DNA of 64,000 bases from Novosphingobium album (ex Liu et al. 2023) (GCF_029076845.1 NZ_JARESE010000063.1:39339-103338); one strand, 5' to 3'. Positions 8,250 through 16,883 are shown, counted from the first letter of the stretch. Made by a program: numbers and translations. Notes: generated from the sequence alone by a model not told the origin.

Positions 8250-9628
8250 TTCACGTCTCCTTCACCGGGCTGGCCCAGCTCGAAATCGCTGACCGGGCGG
8301 CGCTTGCGATCGAGCGCGTCATACAGCAGCGCGCCATCGATCCAGACTTTCTCGGGCCGCGAATAGACCGAGAGCGGGCTGCCGTTCCACAGCACGACAT
8401 CGGCCATCTTGCCTTTCTCCAGGCTGCCGGTCTGCTTGTCGATGCCCATGGCCCTGGCCGGGTTGAGCGTGAACCATGCCACCACTTGTTCATCGGGAAT
8501 GTCGATGCCGACGCGGCGGCCGTCGGCCTGCGCCTTGGCCGCTTCCTGGTTGAGCCGCTGGATGCCATTCTCGTCATCCGAATGGATGATGACGCAGGCG
8601 CCCGCGCGGTGGATCAGCGCGGCATTTTCGGGAATGGCATCATAGGCTTCCATCTTGAAGCCATACCAATCGGCCCAGACGGCGGCACAGACATTGCTGG
8701 CCTTGAGCAGATCGGCGATCTTGTAGGCTTCCACCGCGTGGTGGAAGGCTGTGACCTTGTAGCCCATCTCCTTGGCCATATCGAGCACCAGCGCCATCTC
8801 GTCGGCGCGGTAGCAGTGGTTCTGGACCAGGATCTTGCCATCGAGCACACCGGCCAGCGTCTCCTTGGCCAGATCCCGCTCGGCCCGATCACCCCCGGCA
8901 TATTTCTTGGCATCGAGCCAGGTCTGCCGGTTGACCGCGAAATTGCCCATCCGGGTCGAAGGTTTCTGCCCCTTTTCGCCATAGACGCGCTTGGGATTCT
9001 CGCCGCAGGCCATCTTCAGCGAATAAGGCGCGCCGGGAAACTTCATCCCCTGCACCGTGCGGCTCGGCACGTTCTTGAGCGTGACCGAGCGGCCACCCAT
9101 CAGGTTGGCCGAGCCGGGCAGGATCTGTAGCGAGGTGACGCCGCCGTTCGCCAGCGCACGGCTGAAGCCGGGGTCCTGCGGCCAGACGCTGTGCTCGGCC
9201 CAGACATCGGGCGTGGTCGGGCTGGTCGCCTCGTTGCCGTCCGAATTGGCCTCGACGCCCGGCGAGGGGTAATCGCCCAGGTGCGAATGCACGTCGATCA
9301 CGCCGGGGGTGACGAACTTGCCGGCCGCGTCGATCCTGGCATAGCCATCGGGAATGGCCAGCTCGGGGCCGCCGGCGGCCACCACCTTGCCATCGGCGAT
9401 CAGCACGACGCCATTGTCATAGCGCTTGCCCGCGCCATCGAACACGGTCGCGCCGACCAGCGCGGTGGGCGCCCCGGGATAGGGCTTGTACGTGGAAGGA
9501 TAGGGATTTTCCGCCGCCGCGCCGGCCGACTTGGCCGATTTCGCCCCACTCGTCGTCGCGCAGGCGGCCAGCGCGATGCCGGTGAGCACCGTGGCGCTCC
9601 ACCGCCCCAATCCGGGTACTGCCCTCAT
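8246..9628 (-). CDS. Exported amidohydrolase (lipoprotein), imidazolonepropionase-like
   Basis: A 460-residue metal-dependent hydrolase. The N-terminus ends in LTGIALAAC, a plausible lipobox, so it is probably a periplasmic lipoprotein. Metal ligands are intact: PGVIDVHSHLG, the later FHHAVEAYK histidines and the HSDDEN aspartate region near the C-terminus. Members of this family hydrolyse cyclic amides or dipeptides (prolidase or imidazolonepropionase type). The ATG at 9628 was chosen because it begins the signal peptide. It is the first gene of a pair with the degenerate paralogue and lies just downstream of a POT peptide transporter on the same strand, which hints at peptide scavenging. 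Confidence 0.9.
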   Translation of the reverse strand: MRAVPGLGRWSATVLTGIALAACATTSGAKSAKSAGAAAENPYPSTYKPYPGAPTALVGATVFDGAGKRYDNGVVLIADGKVVAAGGPELAIPDGYARIDAAGKFVTPGVIDVHSHLGDYPSPGVEANSDGNEATSPTTPDVWAEHSVWPQDPGFSRALANGGVTSLQILPGSANLMGGRSVTLKNVPSRTVQGMKFPGAPYSLKMACGENPKRVYGEKGQKPSTRMGNFAVNRQTWLDAKKYAGGDRAERDLAKETLAGVLDGKILVQNHCYRADEMALVLDMAKEMGYKVTAFHHAVEAYKIADLLKASNVCAAVWADWYGFKMEAYDAIPENAALIHRAGACVIIHSDDENGIQRLNQEAAKAQADGRRVGIDIPDEQVVAWFTLNPARAMGIDKQTGSLEKGKMADVVLWNGSPLSVYSRPEKVWIDGALLYDALDRKRRPVSDFELGQPGEGDVK

Positions 9629-9683
9629 TCGTGATACCCCCGTATTCGCCCGGCGCAGGCGGCCGGTTCGTTTTCCTGTCCGG

Positions 9684-11318
9684 TTATTGCGGCTTGACCG
9701 CCGGATGCAAGCCCGCTTCCTGCGCTTCCAGCCCGGCTTCCTCCTGGCCCAGCAAGTCATCGGTCACGTCGCGGTCTGCCAGCGTATCGAGATGCATCCA
9801 GCGTTTGACCAGCGGCGCGACCAGGATCACCAGCAGGCCGATGCCCATGACCCACCAGCCGATCGTGCCATAGACCTCGACCGTCCGCTCGCGCGTCATC
9901 TCGCCGCCCTCGCCGCCAGTGGCCTGGCCGATCAGCCCGGCGACGAAATTGCCGCCCGCCGTCGCGAAGAACCACGCACCCATGATGAAGCTGGCCAGAT
10001 GCCGGGGCGCAAGCCGGTTCATCGCGCTGAGGCCCACCGGCGAAAGGCACAGCTCGCCCAGCGTGTGCAGCCAGTAGATCAGGAAGATGTAGAACGCGCC
10101 GACCTTGGCGGTCTCGCCCGCGGCGGTATCGCCCAGCACCAGCGAGACGAAGCCGAGGCCCACAAGCACCAGCCCATAGCCGAACTTGGCCGGGGCCGAA
10201 GGCTCGATCCCCTTGCGCCCGAGCACGCGCCAGAGCCAGGCAAGCAGCGGCGCGAACGTGACGATGAAGATCGGGTTGATCGACTGGAACAGCGAGGTCG
10301 GCACTCCGCCGCGATCGACGAAGCGATCGGTGAACAGCGAGAGCGAGCCACCCGCCTGCTCGAACAGGCCCCAGAACACCGGCTGGAACGCCAGCAGGAA
10401 AATGATCGCGAAAATGCGCTCGCGCGGTTCTTTCGGCATACGGAACGCCTCGAACAGCATGTAGCCCAGAAGCGCCAGCGCGGCGACGAGCAGCAGCGAG
10501 CCGACGACCGCCTGGAACTGGATCAGCAGCCACAGCGCGACGACGGCGGCGACGCCGACGCCATAGAGCACCATCTCGCGGTTGCGGGCCAGCGGCACCG
10601 GCGGCTCGCCCTGGCCCCGGAGCGAGGGCTTGCCGATCACGAAGATGATCAGGCCCAGCACCATGCCGATGCCGGCCAGGCCGAAGCCATAGCCCCAGCC
10701 GATCGTCTCGCCGAGATAGCCGACCAGGATCGTGCCCAGCGCCGCGCCCGAGTTGATGCCCATGTAGAAGATCGAATAGGCGCCGTCGCGCCGCTCGTCG
10801 GTGAGCTTGTAGAGCTGGCCGACGATCACCGAGATATTGGCCTTGAGGAAGCCCGAGCCGACAATGATGAAGGCCAGCGCCAGCCAGAACACGTTGATCG
10901 TCGCGTCCCCCTGCCCGCCGTTGCCTTCCACCGCCATCAGCGCATGGCCGAAAGCCAGCAGGATGCCGCCGAACACCACCGCCTTGCGCTGGCCGAGATA
11001 GCGGTCGGCCAGATAGCCGCCAAGCACCGGGGTGATATAGACCAGGCTGGTATAGGCGCCATAGATCAGGTTCGCCTTGCCGTCATCGAACAGCCAGTGC
11101 TTGGTCAGGTACAGAATCAGCAGCGCGCGCATCCCGTAATAGGAGAAGCGCTCCCACATTTCGGCGTAGAACAGGACGAACAGCCCGCGCGGATGGCCGA
11201 CCACTTCCTCGCTCCGGCGCGAGGCGATCACCCCGCCGATGGCAAGGACGGCGAACAGCGCCACGGCACCGATCGCGGCGACCCAGTCCCCCTCGTTCCA
11301 CAATCCGATATCCTTCAT
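9684..11318 (-). CDS. POT/PTR2 family proton-coupled oligopeptide transporter
   Basis: A 544-residue inner-membrane protein with about 13-14 hydrophobic helices. The proton-coupling motif on TM1 reads EMWERFSYYGMRALL (family ExxERFxYYG), and the PTR2 signature FYMGINSGAALG lies in the middle. These proteins import di- and tripeptides using the proton gradient (DtpT/YdgR type). It is followed 55 bases downstream by the two exported amidohydrolases on the same strand, so the three genes may form a peptide-utilisation operon; that link is inference. The start at 11318 gives a conventional short N-terminus. Confidence 0.93.
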   Translation of the reverse strand: MKDIGLWNEGDWVAAIGAVALFAVLAIGGVIASRRSEEVVGHPRGLFVLFYAEMWERFSYYGMRALLILYLTKHWLFDDGKANLIYGAYTSLVYITPVLGGYLADRYLGQRKAVVFGGILLAFGHALMAVEGNGGQGDATINVFWLALAFIIVGSGFLKANISVIVGQLYKLTDERRDGAYSIFYMGINSGAALGTILVGYLGETIGWGYGFGLAGIGMVLGLIIFVIGKPSLRGQGEPPVPLARNREMVLYGVGVAAVVALWLLIQFQAVVGSLLLVAALALLGYMLFEAFRMPKEPRERIFAIIFLLAFQPVFWGLFEQAGGSLSLFTDRFVDRGGVPTSLFQSINPIFIVTFAPLLAWLWRVLGRKGIEPSAPAKFGYGLVLVGLGFVSLVLGDTAAGETAKVGAFYIFLIYWLHTLGELCLSPVGLSAMNRLAPRHLASFIMGAWFFATAGGNFVAGLIGQATGGEGGEMTRERTVEVYGTIGWWVMGIGLLVILVAPLVKRWMHLDTLADRDVTDDLLGQEEAGLEAQEAGLHPAVKPQ

Positions 11319-11583
11319 GCGCCCTCGTCGTCCCTTTTGTCGCCCATGCCGGTGCCTGAAGGTTGGGCAGGTTAGCGATCAATCGCCCCGGACGGAAGGG
11401 GATTGGCATCCGCCGCGCAAACGCTCCACCAGCGGCGCAAAAAGGCCGCGCGGACGCGTCGGACAGTGGCCCGGCGGGCCAGCGCAAGGCCATTGCGTCT
11501 TAATCGCGATACTGGCACGTTCGCACTGAATCGGTGGGCGAATCGCCGGATTCGTTGGGCGAACAGTCTATGGGGACAGCGGA

Positions 11584-11865
11584 ATGATCCGGTCGGAACT
11601 GCTTCAGGCGCTCGCGCGGGAAAACCCCGAATTGCGTGCCGAGGATGTCGAGCGGGCGGTCGATACCTTCTTTGACGAGATCGCCGAACGCCTCGCCGCC
11701 GGCGGCCGGGTGGAACTGCGTGGCTTCGGCGCGTTCTCCACTCGCCATCGCGACGGTCGCAAGGGCCGCAACCCGCGCACCGGCGAAAGCGTGGAAGTGC
11801 CGGAAAAGCGCGTCCCCTATTTCAAGCCCGGCAAGGAAATGCGCATCCGCCTCAACGTAAGCTGA
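11584..11865 (+). CDS. ihfB: Integration host factor beta subunit / HU-family protein
   Basis: A 93-residue DNA-bending protein. It shows IRSELLQALARENP at the N-terminus, the GRVELRGFGAFSTRHR beta-arm base and GRNPRTGESVEVPEKRVPYF, which contains the intercalating-proline arm. The wording around RGFGAFS and the FKPGKEMRIRLN tail fits IHF-beta better than HU. IHF bends DNA at promoters, recombination sites and origins as a heterodimer with IHF-alpha, which is not in this window. The 265 bases upstream are non-coding and should contain its promoter. Confidence 0.93.
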   Translation: MIRSELLQALARENPELRAEDVERAVDTFFDEIAERLAAGGRVELRGFGAFSTRHRDGRKGRNPRTGESVEVPEKRVPYFKPGKEMRIRLNVS

Positions 11866-11930
11866 AATGCCGCGCTCCGCGGTTGCCGCGACCCCGGCGA
11901 TCTGGCAGATCGCTTGAAGTTTGTTTGGCA

Positions 11931-11947
11931 ATGCGCCTTCGGCGCAT
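11931..11947. repeat. Short UUCG-loop hairpin after ihfB
   Basis: ATGCGCC, TTC, GGCGCAT: a perfect 7-bp stem whose loop closes as C-UUCG-G, an extra-stable RNA tetraloop. It lies 66 bases after the ihfB stop and directly before the much larger inverted repeat. There is no T-run after it, so it is not a standard terminator. Confidence 0.7.
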
Positions 11948-11948
11948 A

Positions 11949-12032
11949 GCGGCACCAGCCCACGCCCCCACCCGGCCTCCCATCGGAATGGTACTCTGTG
12001 GGAGGCCGGGTGGGGGCGTGGGCTGGTGCCGC
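11949..12032. repeat. 34-bp perfect inverted repeat (large hairpin) between ihfB and tRNA-Leu
   Basis: The arms at 11949-11982 and 11999-12032 are exact reverse complements over 34 bp, with a 16-base loop. The arms are very C/G rich (one strand contains CCACGCCCCCACCCGGCC). The 3' arm ends 50 bases before the tRNA gene. It is far longer than a normal terminator stem and has no T-tract. It could be a dispersed palindromic repeat of the REP type, an RNA processing site or a strong transcription barrier. Confidence 0.85.
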
Positions 12033-12035
12033 AGC

Positions 12036-12059
12036 GAAATGCGCTCTTCCGCGCATTTC
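12036..12059. repeat. Third hairpin in the ihfB-tRNA-Leu spacer
   Basis: GAAATGCGC and GCGCATTTC form a 9-bp perfect stem around a 6-base loop (TCTTCC). It follows the 34-bp inverted repeat by three bases, so three hairpins lie in tandem within 130 bases. Part of its arm (ATGCGC) matches the first hairpin, suggesting the three belong to one repeated unit. Confidence 0.7.
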
Positions 12060-12081
12060 CGAACAGGCCCTAAGCGGCCAC

Positions 12082-12166
12082 GCGGACGTGGCGGAATGGT
12101 AGACGCAGCGGACTTAAAATCCGCTTGGGGTTCCCAGTGCGGGTTCGAGTCCCGCCGTCCGCACCA
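12082..12166 (+). tRNA. tRNA-Leu (anticodon UAA), with encoded CCA
   Basis: The acceptor stem GCGGACG pairs with CGTCCGC at 12156-12162, followed by discriminator A and encoded CCA. The anticodon stem GCGGA/TCCGC encloses loop CTTAAAA, giving anticodon TAA, which reads the leucine codon UUA. The long variable arm and the TTCGAGT T-loop fit a class II leucine tRNA. UUA is a rare codon in such a GC-rich genome. Confidence 0.97.
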
Positions 12167-12228
12167 TGGCCTGCTGGCGCTCGGACGCCGGGCGGCGCAA
12201 GGCCGCCCGGCGGGCGGGGCCGATCCGA

Positions 12229-13239
12229 TCAGGCCGCCGCTTCGCGCAACCGGGGCGTGCGCAGACGAGTGGAGGGCAGGCAGCCCAGCCCGGCCAGCGT
12301 GGCGGCGATAGCGGTATCGAGCGGGGTGCGAGGCTCTTCATCCAGCAGGGCGAGGAGCCGGGTGTTGTCGAGGCGGACGGGATGGCGCCAGTATTCCTCG
12401 ATCTCGATCACTTCGCGGGGAAAGCCGCCGAACGGGGCCAGCAGGCGCATCAGCCACCAGGGGAACGCGGCCTCGGGCAAGTCCGGCTGATGCGTCACGC
12501 GGCGGATCGCATCGGCCATCATCGTCCCGCCGGCATCCCAGATCCCTTCGAACTGCACCCGTTCGAATGGCCGCAGGCGATCCTCCATCGCCAGCAGGCA
12601 GACGATCGTCTCGGCCAGATCGGGAAGATAGGCCCAGCCATGGCCCGTGCCCTTGCCCGGGTTGACGATGCGGCGGACCGGCACGCCGGGCTTCACCATG
12701 GCCTGGCCGAACCAGCTGTTGCGGCAATCGGGGCCGAAGAAATCGCCGGCCCGGACGATCAGCACCGGCGCATCGGCCGATGCCGCCAGCAACCGGTTCT
12801 CCAGCGTCACGCGAATCCTGCCCTTGCGGGTCCGCGGCCTTTGCGCCGATCGCTCGTCGATCAGCGGCGTGGCCGCCGGATCGAAATTGTAGATCGTTCC
12901 GGGCAGCACGATCCGCGCGCCGCCGGCGGCGCGGGCCGCGGCGATCGTGTTGTCGATCATCGGCAGGACGAGCTTTTCCCAGTTCCGATAGCCCGGCGGG
13001 TTCACCGCATGGACGATCGCGTGGGTATCGGCGGCCGCTTCCACCACCTCGGCACGCACCATCGCGTCGCCCTGTATCCATTCGATGCCGGGCATGGTGC
13101 GCGCCTTGCCCGGATCGCGCACCAGCGCGCGCACCTGCCAGCCGTGAAGCGCGAGCGCCTGGGCTACCGCCCCGCCAATGCCGCCTGTCGCGCCCAGGAC
13201 GAGCGCGCGTCTTGCTGTCGTTTCCGCTGTGGTTTGCAT
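12229..13239 (-). CDS. NAD(P)-binding SDR-like / NmrA-like epimerase
   Basis: A 336-residue Rossmann-fold protein with the dinucleotide motif GATGGIGGAVAQAL near residue 16 and NmrA/atypical-SDR features such as PGIEWIQGDAMVRAEV and VIVRAGDFFGP. Such proteins are NAD(P)H sensors or reductases/epimerases; the substrate is unknown. The ATG at 13239 gives a standard N-terminus, although the frame stays open far upstream. It is transcribed divergently from the LysR gene beginning at 13363, so it is the likely target of that regulator. Its 3' end converges on tRNA-Leu. Confidence 0.85.
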   Translation of the reverse strand: MQTTAETTARRALVLGATGGIGGAVAQALALHGWQVRALVRDPGKARTMPGIEWIQGDAMVRAEVVEAAADTHAIVHAVNPPGYRNWEKLVLPMIDNTIAAARAAGGARIVLPGTIYNFDPAATPLIDERSAQRPRTRKGRIRVTLENRLLAASADAPVLIVRAGDFFGPDCRNSWFGQAMVKPGVPVRRIVNPGKGTGHGWAYLPDLAETIVCLLAMEDRLRPFERVQFEGIWDAGGTMMADAIRRVTHQPDLPEAAFPWWLMRLLAPFGGFPREVIEIEEYWRHPVRLDNTRLLALLDEEPRTPLDTAIAATLAGLGCLPSTRLRTPRLREAAA

Positions 13240-13334
13240 TGTCCGTTCTCCTTGCGCGGCGCGGGGCGGGACCATTCGCCGCCCGGGGCACGGAAGACGG
13301 TGTGGCAGCGAAGCCATTGGAAAAAAATTGCCAT

Positions 13335-13360
13335 AAATCTTCCAGCAGCTCATAAGATTT
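13335..13360. promoter_or_regulatory. Inverted repeat in the divergent LysR/SDR promoter, putative LysR operator
   Basis: AAATCTT (13335-13341) and AAGATTT (13354-13360) form an interrupted dyad separated by 12 bases, in the only AT-rich stretch of the 123-base divergent spacer and just before the lysR ATG at 13363. LysR-type regulators commonly bind such dyads near their own start. The assignment rests on position and symmetry only. Confidence 0.5.
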
Positions 13361-13362
13361 TT

Positions 13363-14250
13363 ATGAGTAACGCGCCAACATGGGACGAATTGCAGGCATT
13401 CTGGGCCGTGATCGAAGTGGGCAGCCTCTCGGCCGCCGCGCGGCGGCTGGGTCTGTCGCAACCGACGCTGCGCAGCCGCATCGATACGCTGGAGCGCAGG
13501 CTGGACGCCGTGCTTTTCACGCGATCGGCCGCCGGGCTGACGCCCACCGAAAGCGCGCGCGCCATGGCGGCGCATGTGGGCGCCATGCAGACCGCCTCCC
13601 AAGCGGTGCTGCGCGCGGCTTCTGGCACGCCGGGGGCGATTGCCGGCGCGGTGCGCGTCAGCGTGTCGGAATTCGTCGGCGCGGTGGTGCTGCCACCCAT
13701 GCTGGCGCGCCTGCGTGCGCGCCACCCGGCGGTCTGCATCGAGCTGGCGCCCAGCAATGCCGCGATCGACCTGGCCCGGCAGGAGGCCGATATCGCCGTG
13801 AGGATGTATCCGCCCCACGGGGACGGACTGGTGGCGCGCAAGATCGGCGCGATCCGCCTGGGCTTCTATGCGGCGCGAAGCTATGCCGCCCGGCGCGGGC
13901 TTCCCGCCGGCGTGGAGGATCTGGCGGCGCATGACCTGATCGGGCCGGATCGCTCGGCCTATGACGCGCGGCTGATAGCGGCGTTCCATCCCACGCTGGC
14001 AGGCACGCGGTTCGTGCTGCGCAGCGACAGCCATGTCGCCCACCTTGCCGCCATTCGCGCGGGGCTGGGGATCGGCGTGATCCAGCGCGGCGTCGCCGAT
14101 TGCGATCCGGCCCTGGTCGCGGTGCTGCCCGAACGCGATTTCGCCACGCTGGAAACCTGGATCGTCGTGCATGACGATCTGCGGCGCGCGCCCAAGGTGC
14201 GCGCCGTGTTCGACTGGCTGGTGGACGAAATGACCGCTTTCGCGCGCTGA
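13363..14250 (+). CDS. LysR family transcriptional regulator
   Basis: A 295-residue regulator. The N-terminal winged HTH reads GSLSAAARRLGLSQPTLRSR, the family hallmark, followed by the linker helix and a periplasmic-binding-like effector domain (RVSVSEFVGAVVLPPML onward). LysR proteins normally control a divergently transcribed neighbour, here the SDR-like gene, in response to a small-molecule inducer. The ATG at 13363 lies directly after the interrupted dyad. The effector is unknown. Confidence 0.92.
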   Translation: MSNAPTWDELQAFWAVIEVGSLSAAARRLGLSQPTLRSRIDTLERRLDAVLFTRSAAGLTPTESARAMAAHVGAMQTASQAVLRAASGTPGAIAGAVRVSVSEFVGAVVLPPMLARLRARHPAVCIELAPSNAAIDLARQEADIAVRMYPPHGDGLVARKIGAIRLGFYAARSYAARRGLPAGVEDLAAHDLIGPDRSAYDARLIAAFHPTLAGTRFVLRSDSHVAHLAAIRAGLGIGVIQRGVADCDPALVAVLPERDFATLETWIVVHDDLRRAPKVRAVFDWLVDEMTAFAR

Positions 14251-14349
14251 CCGGGCGCCGCCATGCGTCACAGCGCGCATCCACAGGGCCGGGCATGTGC
14301 AGCGCACCTGCCTCTTGAGGCCCCGTCTGGGCACTGATATCGCGGCCTG

Positions 14350-15051
14350 ATGTCGAGTTGTGACCTTTGCGTTGTGCGGAACCGCGCCATCTGTGCCGCG
14401 CTCGATAGCAAGGAGCTGCTCGCGCTCAACGCGATCGGCCGCACCCGCAGCTTGCAGGCCGGCGAATCGCTGATCTGGGAAGGCGAGGATTCGGTGCTCG
14501 TCGCCAATGTGATCGACGGCGTGCTCAAGCTTTCGACCAATACCGAGGACGGGCGCGAGCAGATCGTCGGCGTGGTCTATCCATCCGATTTCATCGGCCG
14601 GCCTTTCGGCGGGACCAGCGGGCACGGCGTCATCGCGCTGACCGATGCGAAAGTCTGCGTGTTCAGCCGGGGCGATTTCGATGCCTTCGCGCGGGATCAT
14701 CCGGCGCTGGAGCACAAGCTGCTTGAACGCACGCTGGGCGAACTGGATCGCACGCGGCGCTGGATGCTGCTGCTGGGCCGCAAGTCGGCCGGGGAGAAGC
14801 TGGCCAGCTTCCTGCTCGAACTGGTCGAGCGGCTGAGCGGCGCGGGCTGCCGGCCCGATACCGCCGATCCCTCGCGCCGGATCATCACGCTGCCTTTCTC
14901 GCGCCAGCAGATCGCCGATGTGCTGGGGCTGACGATCGAGACGGTGAGCCGCCAGTTCACCCGACTGAAGAACGAAGGCGTGATCGACCTGCCATCGCGC
15001 CGCGAAGTGACGATCCTGGATCACGAACGGCTCGTCGCCGAGGCGGGCTGA
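14350..15051 (+). CDS. Crp/Fnr family oxygen-responsive regulator, FnrL-like
   Basis: A 233-residue cAMP-receptor-fold regulator. Cysteines at 4, 7 and 15 plus Cys103 in the beta-roll match the four ligands that hold the oxygen-labile [4Fe-4S] cluster of FNR/FnrL. The C-terminal HTH contains RQQIADVLGLTIETVSRQF; the E-x-x-S-R residues (ETVSR) are those that read the FNR half-site TTGAT. It should activate or repress genes for low-oxygen growth. No matching FNR box was found immediately upstream of its own start, and no respiratory operon is adjacent. It converges on the M23 peptidase gene. Confidence 0.9.
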   Translation: MSSCDLCVVRNRAICAALDSKELLALNAIGRTRSLQAGESLIWEGEDSVLVANVIDGVLKLSTNTEDGREQIVGVVYPSDFIGRPFGGTSGHGVIALTDAKVCVFSRGDFDAFARDHPALEHKLLERTLGELDRTRRWMLLLGRKSAGEKLASFLLELVERLSGAGCRPDTADPSRRIITLPFSRQQIADVLGLTIETVSRQFTRLKNEGVIDLPSRREVTILDHERLVAEAG

Positions 15052-15092
15052 TCGCGGACGGCGCGGCGCAGCGCGACCGGAACTACCGAATC

Positions 15093-15120
15093 AGAAAAGG
15101 CGGCACGGTGGCCGCCCTTT
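15093..15120. terminator. Possible bidirectional terminator between fnr-like and M23 genes
   Basis: An imperfect stem AAAGGCGGC / GCCGCCCTTT (one bulged C) lies in the gap between two convergent genes, with A-rich sequence on the left and T/C-rich sequence on the right. Placement and symmetry fit a shared weak terminator, but the T-run is short. Confidence 0.45.
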
Positions 15121-15189
15121 CCTCCTCTCCAACTCGTTGGGAAGCCGGCGCCGGAGCGCCTGGCTTATCGGCTTCGCGCCTGCGGGGGC

Positions 15190-15939
15190 TCAGCCGCCCT
15201 TGGCGCCGTCTGAGGCGACCGCGAGGCGATCGGCCTGCATGTAGGGGATGGGGTTGACCGCTTCACCGTGGACGCGGACTTCGTAATGCAGGTGCGGGCC
15301 GGTCGAGCGGCCCGTGGTGCCGACGAAGCCGATGATCTCACCCTTGTGGACGCGCTGGCCTTCGGCGACGTTCAGCCGCGACATGTGGCCGTAGCGGGTT
15401 TCAAGCTCGCCGCCATGCTCGAGCGAGACGAACAGGCCGTAGCCGCCGAACCACGACGCCTTGCTGACCATGCCATCGGCGGTCGCATAGATCGGCGTGC
15501 CGACGGGGGCGGCAAGATCGACGCCCTTGTGCGCGCGAACCCCGCCGATCACGGGATGGACGCGCATACCGAACGAGCTGGTCAGCGTGAGCCCTTCAAG
15601 CGGCGTGCGCGAGGGGATCGAGACCGAGGTGTTCGCAATCCGCGAGGCGGCGCGGGCGGCCGTGGTCAGGCCCGACTGGCCCGCCGCTTCGGCGACGGCG
15701 GCTAGCGCCGGAACGCCGGTATCCTCAAAATTCTGCCAGCTGTTGAAGAGTTTGCGGAACTGTTCGTCCTCGCCGCCGGTTACTGACTGGTTGGCGGCCT
15801 GGGCGGCGCGCAGCGGAGCGGCGATATCGGCATTCGCGCTGCTGTTGGCCATGGCCGGATTCACGATCACGAAGGAGAACCCGGCTGCCAGAACCCCGGT
15901 TGTTGCGCGGAACTTGGCGAAAAAATTCGTTACGACCAC
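15190..15939 (-). CDS. M23 family peptidoglycan peptidase
   Basis: A ~249-residue exported protein of the LytM/M23 class, which cuts peptide cross-links in peptidoglycan or activates amidases. After a hydrophobic N-terminal segment and an Ala/Gln-rich spacer, the C-terminal domain shows SSFGMRVHPVIGG, HKGVDLAAPVGTPIYA (zinc His and Asp) and GPHLHYEV (zinc HxH). All zinc ligands are present, so it should be active. The GTG at 15939 is preferred because an AAGG ribosome site lies 8 bases upstream; a TTG two codons earlier is also possible but too close to it. Confidence 0.92.
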   Translation of the reverse strand: MVVTNFFAKFRATTGVLAAGFSFVIVNPAMANSSANADIAAPLRAAQAANQSVTGGEDEQFRKLFNSWQNFEDTGVPALAAVAEAAGQSGLTTAARAASRIANTSVSIPSRTPLEGLTLTSSFGMRVHPVIGGVRAHKGVDLAAPVGTPIYATADGMVSKASWFGGYGLFVSLEHGGELETRYGHMSRLNVAEGQRVHKGEIIGFVGTTGRSTGPHLHYEVRVHGEAVNPIPYMQADRLAVASDGAKGG

Positions 15940-16088
15940 TCGCAATACCTTATCATTCGCTGAATCGCTGTGGCGATCAGCGTTTGTTCATCGGTCTCAT
16001 GGCATCGCCGGGCGGCACCTGAGGCTTTTATTGGAGATGGTCGGAACCCCCCGCCGTCTCGCTGGCGGTGAGCTATGCCGACCAGAAT

Positions 16089-16883
16089 TTAACAAGCAAG
16101 TGCCGCGTAGAGATCGCGCGATAAACCGGCTGCCTGACGCGCTGAGTCGTTGAACGGCGGCTTCAGACCCCCGCGAAAATGGCGAGATACCAGCGCTTTC
16201 CACAGTTCGCCGGCCGTTTCGCCGCGTTGCAGCGCAACCGCGGCGAAGTGATTTGCGCCGAAACGCACGTGGCGGATTTCATCGTCAAGGATTCGTTCGA
16301 GGATGCGCGCGCCGGTCTCGTCGCCGCCCGCGCGCACGCGTTCCAGCGTCATCGGCGTGACATCGAGCCCGCGCGCTTCCAGCACCATCGGCACTACCGC
16401 AAGGCGCGCGGCGACATCATCGCGCGTCTCGTCGGCCGCGTCCCACAGACCCGAATGCGCGGGCAGTTCGCCATAATGGCTGCCCAGCGCGCGCAAGTGC
16501 CGGTCCAGCAGCGCGAAGTGCATCGCCTCGTCAGCGGCGACGGACAGGAAATCGGCCACGAAGCCCTCGCCCATGGCGGCGCCGAATCGCCCCGCCATGT
16601 CGAGCGCGAGGTCGATCGCGACGAATTCGATATGCGCCAGCGCGTGGAACAGCGCGATGCGGCCGCGCGGCGACTGGCCGCGCCCGCGCTTGGGCATCCG
16701 GCTGGGCGCCAGCAGTTCGGGCCGCGCGGGCCGGGCCGGCGCAGGCGGCATCGCCACGTCGAACGCGAAGACGAGCCGGCCCAGCCGCCAGTCGCGCGCC
16801 ACCGCCCGCGCCGCCATGACCTTGTCGCGCGGCTCCCCCGCGAGCAGCGCGCCCCGGATCGCGGCGGCGACGGTGCGCGCCAT
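16089..16883 (-). CDS. DUF455 family ferritin-like protein
   Basis: A 264-residue helical protein with the DUF455 signature. Carboxylate/histidine pairs are placed like a diiron ferritin-like site: HALAHIEFVAIDLALD, DEAMHFALLDRHL and DEIRHVRFG, plus the conserved EARGLDVTP. Family members resemble tRNA-hydroxylase MiaE and other diiron oxygenases, but the substrate is not established. Its ATG (16883) overlaps the bcp stop codon by one base (TGATG), so the two are translationally coupled in the glnE-bcp-DUF455 operon. Confidence 0.88.
   Translation of the reverse strand: MARTVAAAIRGALLAGEPRDKVMAARAVARDWRLGRLVFAFDVAMPPAPARPARPELLAPSRMPKRGRGQSPRGRIALFHALAHIEFVAIDLALDMAGRFGAAMGEGFVADFLSVAADEAMHFALLDRHLRALGSHYGELPAHSGLWDAADETRDDVAARLAVVPMVLEARGLDVTPMTLERVRAGGDETGARILERILDDEIRHVRFGANHFAAVALQRGETAGELWKALVSRHFRGGLKPPFNDSARQAAGLSRDLYAALAC

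Noticed and set aside
9531..11375. 614-codon plus-strand ORF opposite the POT transporter
   Set aside because: It is a GC-rich shadow of the transporter gene: His/Asp/Arg/Gln-rich composition, no domain, and it runs antisense across a recognisable membrane protein.
12229..15024. 931-codon minus-strand frame read as one protein
   Set aside because: Only the last 336 codons are an SDR-like protein; the rest is antisense to the LysR and Fnr-like genes without stops by chance.
15061..15189. Strong Rho-independent terminator after the fnr-like gene
   Set aside because: The stem is imperfect and the T-run short, so it is listed only as a weak candidate.
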